From: JASHVB01 sp963762885
GTDB lineage: Bacteria; Pseudomonadota; Alphaproteobacteria; Acetobacterales; Acetobacteraceae
Assembly: GCA_963762885.1 (NCBI GenBank)
Contig: CAVXNH010000100.1
Location: forward strand, 1-64,000
Length of the DNA: 64,000 nt
Reading direction: 5' to 3'
The notes under the pieces are model-generated. The model was not told the DNA's origin, made no database searches, and was given only the letters and a program-made list of their open reading frames with translations. Positions 29,687-38,029 of the stretch are shown one piece after another (the stretch's first letter is position 1; the number at the start of each line of letters is the position of its first letter). Position numbers and translations under genes: made by a program.

Positions 29687-31201
29687 ACCGCGGACTGGCC
29701 GCCAGATCAGGATAGGTCGGCTGCGTTCCAGAGATGAGATCCCAGTGAAGCAGACCTACGCGGCGCAGCAGTTTTGCGAACAGGCTCACGGGCTTACCAA
29801 CCAAATCAAGAAATGGCTCGGTGTTGGCCCGTCCCCAGAACATCTGGCGACATGCAGACCGGACAGGCCGCGTTCGGCGTGGTGGCGAGAAACCGATCGT
29901 CACGGGCATGAAACCGGCGGGCGCGATTGGCGACCATGCCGTCCTCACCATGAAATCCGGTCAGGGCGGCGATGAGCTCGTTGACGGCCACGCACGCCAT
30001 TTCCGTCGTGAAGGTGACCACCGCCGGCGCCGGATCTCCAGCGCCCATCACATAGGCCTCCTCTTTGCGCTTCTGAAACTCGGCCGGATTGGTGCGTTCG
30101 AGCGCCTCCTCCGCCGCGCGCCGGGCGTTGACCACGCCGCTGCACAACAGACATGTCCGCCCGGCGTGAGCGTCGTCACGCGCCCATTGATATTGTGGCC
30201 CGAGCCTGACGAGAGCGGCGATCCGCAGCCCGACATCGATCACGGGAATCCGAAGAAGTACGCCAGCCGGTTCAGCATGATGCGACCGGCGTGGTCGTCC
30301 GTGCATCCAAAGATGAAATCACAGGACTTCAACGCGTCGCGCATGTCGGCGCTGCTGGCCCAGCCCTTCATCGCGACGACCTGAACGCCAAGCTCCGCGG
30401 CCGCGATCTCGCGCGCGATGACCTCGATTTCGGCCGTTTCGCCGAAGCATCGGAGCGGCGCGATCCGTGAATCCGGTTCAGGTTGGTCAGCTCGACCACA
30501 TCGTCATCAATCAGGAGGATATGCCCGACCCCAAGCCTGGCCAGAAGGAGCGCGACGGCGCTTCCGGTGCCGCCACAGCCGACCACGGCCACACGAAGTG
30601 AGCCCACAAGGGCGTTAAATCCGTCGCCAAACAACCTGGCCTGACGATCAAGATGATCGGTGTTCGCTCCGTCCGCCTGGGGTGTGCGGCGAGCGCCGAA
30701 AACGCCCTCCGACCTGCTGCACCGTCGCCGCGTCGACAACCTCGCCACCGGGGGCGACCACATCCTGGCGCGGACCGATCCGTCCCCACCCAGCACGATA
30801 CGACACAAGCCCTGGCACACCCTTGTTGAATGCCGTTCGCGCCAGTTCCGCCTCATTGGTGTTGTCTTGGTCGGAAAAGAACGCGTGGCTACCGGGATGA
30901 GTATGGACGATCGCGGGCAACATAGCCCGCCGCCTTGGCGGCTGACAGCAAGCGCATGAACCCAGCCGTGCCCCAGGTGACATGCACCGGGAGGGGCGCT
31001 GCGCGTGTCGGCGCCCTCTCACCTCGTTGAACTGATGGGAAACGAGCCTGGTCCGGGAGCGCCGCTCCACGGGTCGGCGGCGATCGAAGACATGCCGAAC
31101 TGCAGATAGGCCGCAGCCTCATCCTGGCCGCCGCGGGCGCGCATCTCCTGGAGCCGCAAGCCATGCGGCTCCAGGATGGTGATATCCAGTTGACCCAACA
31201 T
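29685..31201 (-). CDS. JAB deubiquitinase-E1 (ThiF) fusion protein of a bacterial ubiquitin-like system (frameshifted)
   Basis: Predicted isopeptidase joined to an E1-like adenylyltransferase, about 505 codons. The N-terminal part (MLGQLDITILEPHGLRLQEM; VHVTWGTAGFMRLLSAAKAA) leads to a perfect JAMM zinc-protease motif HTHPGSHAFFSDQD near 30905-30864. The C-terminal part is the ThiF/E1 Rossmann fold (LRVAVVGCGGTGSAVALLLA near 30580; LLIDDDVVELTNLNRIHGS), then FIFGCTDDHAGRIMLNRLAY and two CxxC pairs (GRTCLLCSG; ACPVCMSPDV) likely binding zinc. It would activate the multiubiquitin protein and remove or process it. Shifts occur near 31040, 30930, 30770, 30450 and 29830. Its ATG overlaps the E2 stop (TGATG). 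Confidence 0.85.
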
Positions 31202-31564
31202 CAGCGCGCACCTTCGATGGCGTGACGGGCGCGGGTGATCATGGTGTGAAGCCGCCGTCGACACCCGGGCGCCATGCCCCCGAATGCCGTGACCAGCGCT
31301 GCCACCGCTTGCCGCCGAACATGTGGGGAACATCCGCGCGGGTCGGATAGCGCCCCGCCTCGGTCAACCGGAGCCAAGGGAGAGTGAAGAACATGTCGGG
31401 ACAGGCGTCGGGATATCCGCTGGGGAGAAGGATCAGCAGGTCTGCCTGCGCGTGGTCGAACTTCCCGCCGGCAGCAGAACATTCTTGAGAATGACGCCAG
31501 CCTGCCCTCCCTCGCTGACGAGATCGTAGGCGATGGCGTGGTCCTCAAGGTAGGTGCGGTCCAT
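31201..31564 (-). CDS. E2/UBC-fold protein (prokaryotic E2 family E type)
   Basis: Predicted ubiquitin-conjugating-enzyme-like protein of about 120 residues. From the ATG at 31564: MDRTYLEDHAIAYDLVSEGG, VILKNVLLPAGKFDHAQADL, LILLPSGYPDACPDMFFTLP, then HMFGGKRWQRWSRHSGAWRP and GVDGGFHTMITRARHAIE. The PSGYPD-PDMF and WQRWSRH blocks are typical of Prok-E2_E. One Cys (DACPDMF) is present, but I cannot say whether it is the acceptor. A frameshift lies near 31450. The frame runs without a stop from the multiubiquitin gene into this domain, so a natural fusion is possible. The stop overlaps the next ATG. Confidence 0.82.
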
Positions 31565-31578
31565 CGCCGGCAGGGCCG

Positions 31579-32116
31579 TCAGGCCTTCCGTGGTCTCCCG
31601 GATGACCGTGATGAAGCGCTCGATGCCCGGCTTGGAAAGGTCGATGATATCCTGGTCCTGGATCTCCCGATCCTGACCGCCGCGCACTTCCAGATAGATC
31701 GCATATTCCGGCCCGACGGCGGCCAGGCGGCGAACGATCAGGCCACTGATCAGCGGCTTGCCCCATTCCATCTGACGGTTGTCGATGGTGAATTTGAACA
31801 GCCGGTCCGTGCGGAAGCAGATGAACTTCTCGGTCCCGCGGCCGCGGAGGTCGAACGGCTCATCCAGCCGAACGTCCTCGAAATCGCCATGCGGCAGGAG
31901 CGCGAAAACGCTGAACTCGTCGATCGGCTGCGCGCCAGCCGCTTCAAGGATCTGGCGGCCCAGCGGCATCGGATCGACCACTTCGATCGGCCGAAAGTCG
32001 AGGGTCTCGTCGGCGACCTTGATCCGGTAGGCGCGGGCCCGGTGGAGATGGCGGCCTTCGCGGATCGCGGTTTCGAGGTCATCGACATCGATCGGGTGGG
32101 GAGGAATGTCGTCCAT
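31579..32116 (-). CDS. Multiubiquitin-domain protein (two beta-grasp repeats)
   Basis: Ubiquitin-like modifier protein. The ATG at 32116 has an aaggacc ribosome site. After a 25-residue leader it has two homologous beta-grasp units: residues about 28-97 (AYRIKVADETLDFRPIEVVD ... DEPFDLRGRGTEKFICFR) and about 104-172 (RLFKFTIDNRQMEWGKPLIS ... IIDLSKPGIERFITV). Each ends in the F-I-C/T strand typical of the multiubiquitin family. No C-terminal Gly-Gly is seen, unlike classic ubiquitin. In the sequence as given the frame continues into the E2 domain; a single-base error would let it end at the TGA 31581-31579. Next to E2, E1/JAB and DUF6527 genes it is the presumed modifier. Confidence 0.85.
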
Positions 32117-32199
32117 GAAGTTGGTCCTTGTGCTACCGCCGCACAGCGCAAGCGGGCTTCTGAAGGACCAATCGCCGCCACCTCGGCGAACCGGTAAGG

Positions 32200-35100
32200 T
32201 CAGGAGGAATTTTTCTTGGTCAGCGCACCTGACGGCACCGGACCGCAGATAAAGAAGGCCGGGCAACGGGGACAGGTACGACTGGGCTTCATCGGGAACT
32301 GACCGGCGCGGATATCCGCCACAATCCCAGCAGCCGTGACCTGTCGATTCGCAAGGACCTTCGCCGACATTTCAACTGGTTTGATTTCCTCGTCGCTGAG
32401 ATGCACCAGCTCCACAACGCAGCCTGGCGCGGCATTCCCGGCCGCGATCTTGAAGGTCGCCGCGGCAACGTCGTCATCGTCTTTGGATGACCCATGGCCC
32501 GTGCGGATCCGCCGCATGATTGTCTTGCCCGCGCCGTCGACGAGCACTTCATCGGGCCGGATGGTGATCTCGCCGCCCGCCACAATCAGGCGCAGCTCCT
32601 CAGGCGGCGACCGTTTGAACCCGGCGCGGGTTTCGGCAAAATAGGCGATGAGACGAACCGCAATGCGCTTGTATTCCGCGGAATATCCATGGTCGCCCGG
32701 GCCATGGGTGTCCCAAACTGCGGTCAGGCGCGCCTCAATCTCCGCATGACCGGGCGTGGCTGCGATGTCCGCGGTCATCCAATCGACCACATGCTGGACC
32801 GCCGCGTGCATCTTCATGAACGCGGTCTCGGTCCGCCGTCCGCCCACTTCGATGAGATGGGTATACAAAAACCGTCTCGGACAGCGCTGATAGAGGCCAA
32901 GCTGGTAACTCGTTAGGGCGAACGCGCCGTCAATATCGATCGGCACCGGCATGTCCTCCGCCGCCAACGGCACCGCCAATTTCGGCGCGATCGATCGGCG
33001 GTCGATCGTGGATCCAAGCCGATCGATAAATCGGGACGGCGCGCGGTTATGGCCGTTGGACTTCTTCGTCGGCGAGTAGAGCAGGAGCCGGTCTCGCGCC
33101 CGCGATAAAGCCACGAAGAACAGGCATTCCTGCTCTTCGACATGACCCGATTTCAAGACATCTAGACCGCTTCCGCTCGCACCCTCGACCAGACCGTCCG
33201 GCGGCGCGCATCCGCGGATCATGTTCGGCGACCTGGGCAAGGCGTCGTCATTCAGTCCAGGAATGTGGACGACCGGAAACTCAAGCCCCTTGCTGCCGTG
33301 GATTGTCATGAGCCTGACAGCGTCGATGCCCTGAGCGGCCGCCGGGAGCTGCCGAAGGTCCCGTTCATCAGACAGAATCACGAGCCGGCGAATGCGATCG
33401 AGCAGCCGAGCCGCCGGAAGCCCGACCCCACGCGGTTGCGCTCTGACGAAGTTCAAAAACTGCCAGATGGCTATACCGCGCGCCCGCATAGCCACATCGG
33501 ACGCATCAGCGATCTCGGCGGCGATCCTGGTTCGATCGAGCAGCACCCGGACGAGGACGTCCCAGGGATTGGATGTCGGACTAAAGCCGGCAAGTATGCC
33601 ACCAAGCGTGCGAAGGCTCGCCGCGCCAGCCGACGTAACATCGCCGATCTCGTCGATCGCAGACGCCCAGTCCATAGGTTGGGCGCCGCTCGTGCGCAGG
33701 TGGCGGAGCGCGGCCACCACGTCCGGCAATGACAAGGGCGTAAACGGCATGACGCCGATGCGGACAAGGCCCATCGCGCGCCGGTCCGTGAGCAAGGATA
33801 GCAACGAAAGGAGGTCTTTGACCTCGCCGCGCTCAAACAGGCTGCCCAGATAAAGCACCGGAATGCCAAGGCTTTCCAATCCAGCGGCGATCCGGCCAAG
33901 GCGCTCGTTGCCGGAACACAACAGCGCTTGGTCGCGGTAGCTGAAGCCGGCGCTCCGCCCTTCTGAAATGGCCTCGGCAAGCGCGCCGATCTCATCGTCG
34001 GCCTGCTGAACCGCTCGGTATTCTGGTTTCACCGCGGACGGGCCTCGTTCGGCCTGCAATGCGACGTCAGACCCGGCCGAAGCCTTCATGTCCATCCGCG
34101 CGAACGCGACGAACGCGTCGGTGATCTCCTTGGTCGAGCGGTAGTTCGTCACAAGCCGTCCGCGCTGACCGCCAGGAAAGTCCTGAACGCCGAAACGCGC
34201 CACGTTGAAGGAAGACGCGCCCCGAAAGCGATAAATGGATTGTTTGGCGTCCCCGACTACCCAGAGGTTCTCGCCGCCCCCGGCGATCGCCTGGAGCAAG
34301 CGAATGCTGGCCCAATTCACATCCTGAAATTCATCGACGAGAATATGCTGGTAGCGGGCCCTGAGATGCTCGCGCACCTCCGCATTGCCTTCGCAAAGCC
34401 TTACCGGCATCGAGACGAGATCGCCAAAATCGAGGCATGTCCGGTCTCTCTTCAATTGCTCATAGGCTTTGAAAACGACAGCGACCTCCGCGCATCGCTC
34501 GGCTGCGGCCTTAGCCTCGGCGGTTGTCGCAGCCGCCGCCATCCTGGCGGCTAGCGCCGCATAGTGCTCCGCGTCCGCAACCTCATCGTTGGCGCGCGAA
34601 ATCGCAGACAGGATGTCACTGAGCTCAAACGAAGGGTCCCAAAGGTTGCGGTAATGGACCAGGCCAAGCCTCGGAAACTCCTCTTCAAGGAGTTCGATCG
34701 CCTCGGTCCGATCCATGAGCCTTGGATCAGGCGGGAGCCCCAGTTGATCGTGGAACCGACGAATGATGTCCAAGCCAAAGGCATGGAACGTGCCGACCCA
34801 GGCAGCCGCCGCCGCCTCGGGCCATTTCGCAGCGATACGTTCGGAGAGTTCTCCCGCGGCCTTGTTCGAAAAGGTCAGGATCAGGATGGTCGAAGCGTCT
34901 ACGCCCTGCGCCAGAAGATCCCCAACTCTGGCGACCAGGGTCTGCGTCTTGCCCGTTCCCGGCCCGGCCTCAAGAAGAAAAGGCGAACCACGGTGGGCGG
35001 CCGCCTTCGCCTGCTCCGCGTTGAGCGGCTTTTCTGCTCCGGGCTCGGCACTCGTCAATTCAACACGTGGTAGCAGCAGGCCATCAAGAAGCTGCAGGGC

Positions 35101-35622
35101 TACGACGTCGAATGGCGCCGCCAGCCGTTCGGCAATTTGAGAGGCCGTCATGGCGTCGACGAGGTGCAGTTGCTGCGCCACCGGCCGTGGCAGAATGAAT
35201 TCCCGAGCAAAGAGGTCCATTTGGACTTCTCGACGTTCCCGACGGCCGTAGTCGACAACGCGGTCAATACCGATGGGCGCCGCCTCGGCCGGCCGCATCG
35301 GATCGGCCGAGGCCGTTACATCGGCCTCCTCACGGCCATCGAACTCCACATGCCCCAGTTCGTGAGCGACCAGAAACGCATGAACGAACTCATTGCCGGC
35401 GTCCTCATGCAGAATCAGGAGAGCGTCTGGATCAAAGGTCGCGCGACCACCATGGAGTCGAACGTCCCCGATCGGGACTTTCTCGACCACAAGGTCCCGT
35501 CGGGCCGCTTCAGCCAGGACAAATGCGTAGGGACGCCAAGGATCGCAGCCGCGCTTTACGGCCTCAAGATGAAGCCGCTCCGCTGTCTGCCGGCTGATTT
35601 CGATCGCATCCATCTCATTCAA
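32200..35622 (-). CDS. ImmA/IrrE metallopeptidase-UvrD helicase-Cas4/AddB-like C-terminal fusion
   Basis: Intact 1140-residue protein. Residues about 1-180: ImmA/IrrE (COG2856) zinc peptidase with AHELGHVEF and a downstream glutamate (MDLFAREFILP). Residues about 200-860: superfamily 1A helicase: Walker A EAGPGTGKTQTLVARV, motif Ia TFSNKAAGELSER, DEFQDVNW, VVGDAKQSIYRFRGA, NYRSTKEI, TIHGSKGLEFPVVH, VALSRARDRLLLYSP. C terminus: Cas4/AddB-like region with YQRCPRRFLYTHL and CPRCPAFFICG cysteines that could hold an Fe-S cluster, but the expected D/E-x-K triad reads MRRIRTGH, so the nuclease may be inactive. It overlaps the upstream gene by 8 bases and lies 83 bases before the multiubiquitin gene. 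Confidence 0.9.
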   Translation of the reverse strand: MNEMDAIEISRQTAERLHLEAVKRGCDPWRPYAFVLAEAARRDLVVEKVPIGDVRLHGGRATFDPDALLILHEDAGNEFVHAFLVAHELGHVEFDGREEADVTASADPMRPAEAAPIGIDRVVDYGRRERREVQMDLFAREFILPRPVAQQLHLVDAMTASQIAERLAAPFDVVALQLLDGLLLPRVELTSAEPGAEKPLNAEQAKAAAHRGSPFLLEAGPGTGKTQTLVARVGDLLAQGVDASTILILTFSNKAAGELSERIAAKWPEAAAAAWVGTFHAFGLDIIRRFHDQLGLPPDPRLMDRTEAIELLEEEFPRLGLVHYRNLWDPSFELSDILSAISRANDEVADAEHYAALAARMAAAATTAEAKAAAERCAEVAVVFKAYEQLKRDRTCLDFGDLVSMPVRLCEGNAEVREHLRARYQHILVDEFQDVNWASIRLLQAIAGGGENLWVVGDAKQSIYRFRGASSFNVARFGVQDFPGGQRGRLVTNYRSTKEITDAFVAFARMDMKASAGSDVALQAERGPSAVKPEYRAVQQADDEIGALAEAISEGRSAGFSYRDQALLCSGNERLGRIAAGLESLGIPVLYLGSLFERGEVKDLLSLLSLLTDRRAMGLVRIGVMPFTPLSLPDVVAALRHLRTSGAQPMDWASAIDEIGDVTSAGAASLRTLGGILAGFSPTSNPWDVLVRVLLDRTRIAAEIADASDVAMRARGIAIWQFLNFVRAQPRGVGLPAARLLDRIRRLVILSDERDLRQLPAAAQGIDAVRLMTIHGSKGLEFPVVHIPGLNDDALPRSPNMIRGCAPPDGLVEGASGSGLDVLKSGHVEEQECLFFVALSRARDRLLLYSPTKKSNGHNRAPSRFIDRLGSTIDRRSIAPKLAVPLAAEDMPVPIDIDGAFALTSYQLGLYQRCPRRFLYTHLIEVGGRRTETAFMKMHAAVQHVVDWMTADIAATPGHAEIEARLTAVWDTHGPGDHGYSAEYKRIAVRLIAYFAETRAGFKRSPPEELRLIVAGGEITIRPDEVLVDGAGKTIMRRIRTGHGSSKDDDDVAAATFKIAAGNAAPGCVVELVHLSDEEIKPVEMSAKVLANRQVTAAGIVADIRAGQFPMKPSRTCPRCPAFFICGPVPSGALTKKNSS

Positions 35623-36202
35623 AATCTTTTTGAAGGGTGAGCTGCTGCTCTTCTGTTAGATTAGTCTGCTCCAACAAGGCCTTGAATGTAATTTGATTTT
35701 GTACGGCCGGTTTTTGATCGGCTTTGAAATTCACCACCGCCGACGCCATCGGCGGAAGGCTCAGATATTGCTGAACCACATCCACAGTCCTGTTCATCGC
35801 GCTCGCGAACCGGCGGATGAAGGCGTGTGGAATTGATGCCGGCTCCACGAGGCGATCTCGCAGGGCGACCAGAACCGACCTGGGCACGCCGAGCGCGTCG
35901 GCGAGGGCGACAAACGTCTTGCCCTTGATCGTGTCGAACAGGCCTTGAGCCGCCTCCGACGCCACAACGGTCGGCCTGACGGCAGCATATTGGAGCCAAG
36001 CGGCCTGCGCCTTGGCATCGTCTTCCAGCGGCGCGTCGCTCGGACCCAAGCTGGCTGAAAGGTTCAGCTCATGGGCAAGATCGACGAGATCGGCGGCAAA
36101 CTGCGGATAGGCCTTGAGATACCGGGCCAGCGTCGTCGCATCCTGCTGTGGCTCCACGGAAAACGCGAACATCACGTCGTCAAAGGATTTGGTGACGCTC
36201 AT
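35615..36202 (-). CDS. Putative DNA-binding regulator coupled to the ImmA-helicase gene
   Basis: Protein of 195 residues, all alpha by appearance. The middle part (KGKTFVALADALGVPRSVLV, then RDRLVEPASIPHAFIRRFAS and RTVDVVQQYLSLPP) looks like a helix-turn-helix DNA-binding or antitoxin-type domain with a following dimerisation segment. It is preceded by a Leu-rich N-terminal part (TTLARYLKAYPQFAADLVDL). Its start overlaps the sigma-like gene (ATGA) and its end overlaps the helicase start by 8 bases. In ImmR/ImmA and DdrO/IrrE pairs the ImmA-type peptidase cleaves a neighbouring repressor, so this is the likely substrate (inference). Confidence 0.55.
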   Translation of the reverse strand: MSVTKSFDDVMFAFSVEPQQDATTLARYLKAYPQFAADLVDLAHELNLSASLGPSDAPLEDDAKAQAAWLQYAAVRPTVVASEAAQGLFDTIKGKTFVALADALGVPRSVLVALRDRLVEPASIPHAFIRRFASAMNRTVDVVQQYLSLPPMASAVVNFKADQKPAVQNQITFKALLEQTNLTEEQQLTLQKDFE

Positions 36203-37002
36203 TCCCCTAAGTCCTCATCAAGCGCCGCGCGTAGCGCCTTGAACGCCCTGTCTCGGCGGTTTCGCACGGTCTTTTCCGAGCACGCCAGGACCTTGACGAT
36301 CGTGACCGCCTCCGGGTCCTTGGACTCGATCTGGATGTCCCTCAACAGCAGCACAATGACCCTCCGCTGGTCCTCTGGTAGCGAGTCAATCGCTGCTGCG
36401 AACCGCTTCCGGTAAGCTGGATCGTCAATTTTCTCCGGCGACTGCGGATTTAACCGCGCCAGTGCATCCTCAACCTCGCTCGACAGCTCGCTCGTTTCGT
36501 CGTCATACGACAGGGGTTGTGACCTATTCTCTTCCTTCCAGGTCTTGCGCCTCGCCGTGCGCCGCAAATTCGCGATGGCCCCGTCAAAACGGATTTCAAA
36601 ATAGTCGAGGCGGTCGTCATAGCCCGCCCGGTCCTGGCACAGGAGTTCCTGAAACCGGAAGAGCACGGCGTCGCGGATCTCAATGGCAGATGCCTGGACC
36701 AGGGCGCTCTCCCCTTCCTCCACAGACCGGTCGATCGCCGGGAGAGCGTGCTGCACCCGTGTTCTCAGGATCCGAAACAACGCCTCAAAATGTCGATCAT
36801 TGTTGTCGGCCTTCGCCTGGCGCACGAAATGCAGGACGCATTCAGACTTCACATAGGACGGGTGGTTGGGGTCCGAAATTCTGCATCGCTCAACCAATTC
36901 GGCGCGCGGAAGACCGCGCAAGGCGTCGATCGAAGCCTCCACATCGGGCGGCCGCGTGTACGGACTTCCGTCATCCTTCAATTTTCGCAGTGGTTCCGCC
37001 AC
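36199..37002 (-). CDS. Sigma-70-like RNA polymerase sigma factor heading the ubiquitin-like operon
   Basis: Intact 267-residue protein. The C-terminal segment FAAAIDSLPEDQRRVIVLLL, then IVKVLACSEKTVRNRRDRAF is a sigma region 4 helix-turn-helix. The middle (ALFRILRTRVQHALPAIDRS; DYFEIRFDGAIANLRRTARR) fits a diverged region 2 core-binding helix pair. It would direct or boost transcription of its own operon, since the following gene overlaps it by 4 bases and the run continues through the ubiquitin-like genes on the same strand. The ATG at 37002 follows a 109-base gap after the AbiEii gene. Confidence 0.7.
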   Translation of the reverse strand: MAEPLRKLKDDGSPYTRPPDVEASIDALRGLPRAELVERCRISDPNHPSYVKSECVLHFVRQAKADNNDRHFEALFRILRTRVQHALPAIDRSVEEGESALVQASAIEIRDAVLFRFQELLCQDRAGYDDRLDYFEIRFDGAIANLRRTARRKTWKEENRSQPLSYDDETSELSSEVEDALARLNPQSPEKIDDPAYRKRFAAAIDSLPEDQRRVIVLLLRDIQIESKDPEAVTIVKVLACSEKTVRNRRDRAFKALRAALDEDLGE

Positions 37003-37111
37003 GCCGCTCCCCCCCGCGCCTTAAGCGCACCGCGTCAGAGAGAAGACTGCGGCCGGAAACAGCGCCGGCCCCTTGGCTTCTTGGCTGATCGCCGGAAATC
37101 GCTCCACGTGG

Positions 37112-38029
37112 CTAGGCATCAACGCCACCTCCATCGGACCACGGGCCGCCCTTACGCCACACCCGCTCGGTCTGCGGCGATTCCGTCAATGGCAGCAGGA
37201 AGCCGCGGAGATCGGCGACCACGACGGCCAAGGAGGCAGGGACAGCGGCCATGCGCTCTCGTCCGAGGAAGGCCCGCCACTGGGTCGACCACGCTGCCGC
37301 AAATTCATCCGTCAACCCCGTTGGAGGGGCGTCCGGCAAGGCTGTCTCGCGCCGCTGAAATGTCCGGCAGACCGCATCGGTCAGGGCTTGGTGATTGAAG
37401 TCGAACGTCTGGGACACCAGCCACAGGTCGTAGAAATCCTTAAGGCGACTGTTGGCCATGCCCAGCTTGGTCAACGCTTCGAACTTTTCGGCGACCACCG
37501 TTTCAACGGGATAGGCCCACAAATGAGGTGCTGGATTGTCCAGCAACGTCGGATAGTCGACCTCCAACGGCGCCGGGGTGACGGTGTCGCCAAAACCCAC
37601 ATCGACCTGAATTGGAATTCGCGCACCGGCGATCGTCGCCGTGGTCCGCACGCGCACGCCGCCATATTCCACCTCCTCGCGGATGGGGGCGGCTTGCAAC
37701 GCGTCGAGGTCAAAGACGACTCCGTCATCCTGCACAGGCTGTGCGCAGATGGCTCGGAAGACGTCCGAGATCGCTTCCACGTCGCTGTCCCCTCGGCCGA
37801 GCAGGTCGAGATCGCGCGTTGGCCGGAATGGATCGGCTACCCAGGTCACGAAGAGCATCGCCCCTTTCAGAATGAAGCGCTCGCGATGCACCGAAACACT
37901 CAGCCGGTAGAGCAGACGTTCCAGCGCATAGCGTGTCAGCAGGATCTGAAAGTCCGACCTCTCGGCGCGCGCCCGATCCAGCAGTCGCGCCCGCACCGAA
38001 GCGCCGATGTTGCGGGGTTCACGCGGCAT
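37112..38029 (-). CDS. AbiEii/AbiGii-type nucleotidyltransferase toxin
   Basis: Toxin of a type IV AbiE system. An ATG at 38029 starts MPREPRNIGASVRARLLDRA; an earlier ATG at 38050 would add 7 residues. The nucleotidyltransferase core is seen in RFILKGAMLFVTWVADPFRP, then TRDLDLLGRG, with the second acidic block PIQVDVGFGDTVTP. A typical C-terminal segment AYPVETVVAEKFEALTKLGM, then SRLKDFYDLWLVSQTFDF follows. About 305 residues, normal length, intact. It overlaps the antitoxin gene upstream by about 10 bases. Members of this group block growth by modifying RNA or tRNA and can abort phage infection. Confidence 0.88.
   Translation of the reverse strand: MPREPRNIGASVRARLLDRARAERSDFQILLTRYALERLLYRLSVSVHRERFILKGAMLFVTWVADPFRPTRDLDLLGRGDSDVEAISDVFRAICAQPVQDDGVVFDLDALQAAPIREEVEYGGVRVRTTATIAGARIPIQVDVGFGDTVTPAPLEVDYPTLLDNPAPHLWAYPVETVVAEKFEALTKLGMANSRLKDFYDLWLVSQTFDFNHQALTDAVCRTFQRRETALPDAPPTGLTDEFAAAWSTQWRAFLGRERMAAVPASLAVVVADLRGFLLPLTESPQTERVWRKGGPWSDGGGVDA

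Noticed and set aside
37003..37111. A hairpin ggccggaaacagcgccggcc as terminator of the AbiE pair.
   Set aside because: It lies upstream of the AbiEii stop relative to transcription direction only on the wrong side and lacks a U-run on the minus strand.
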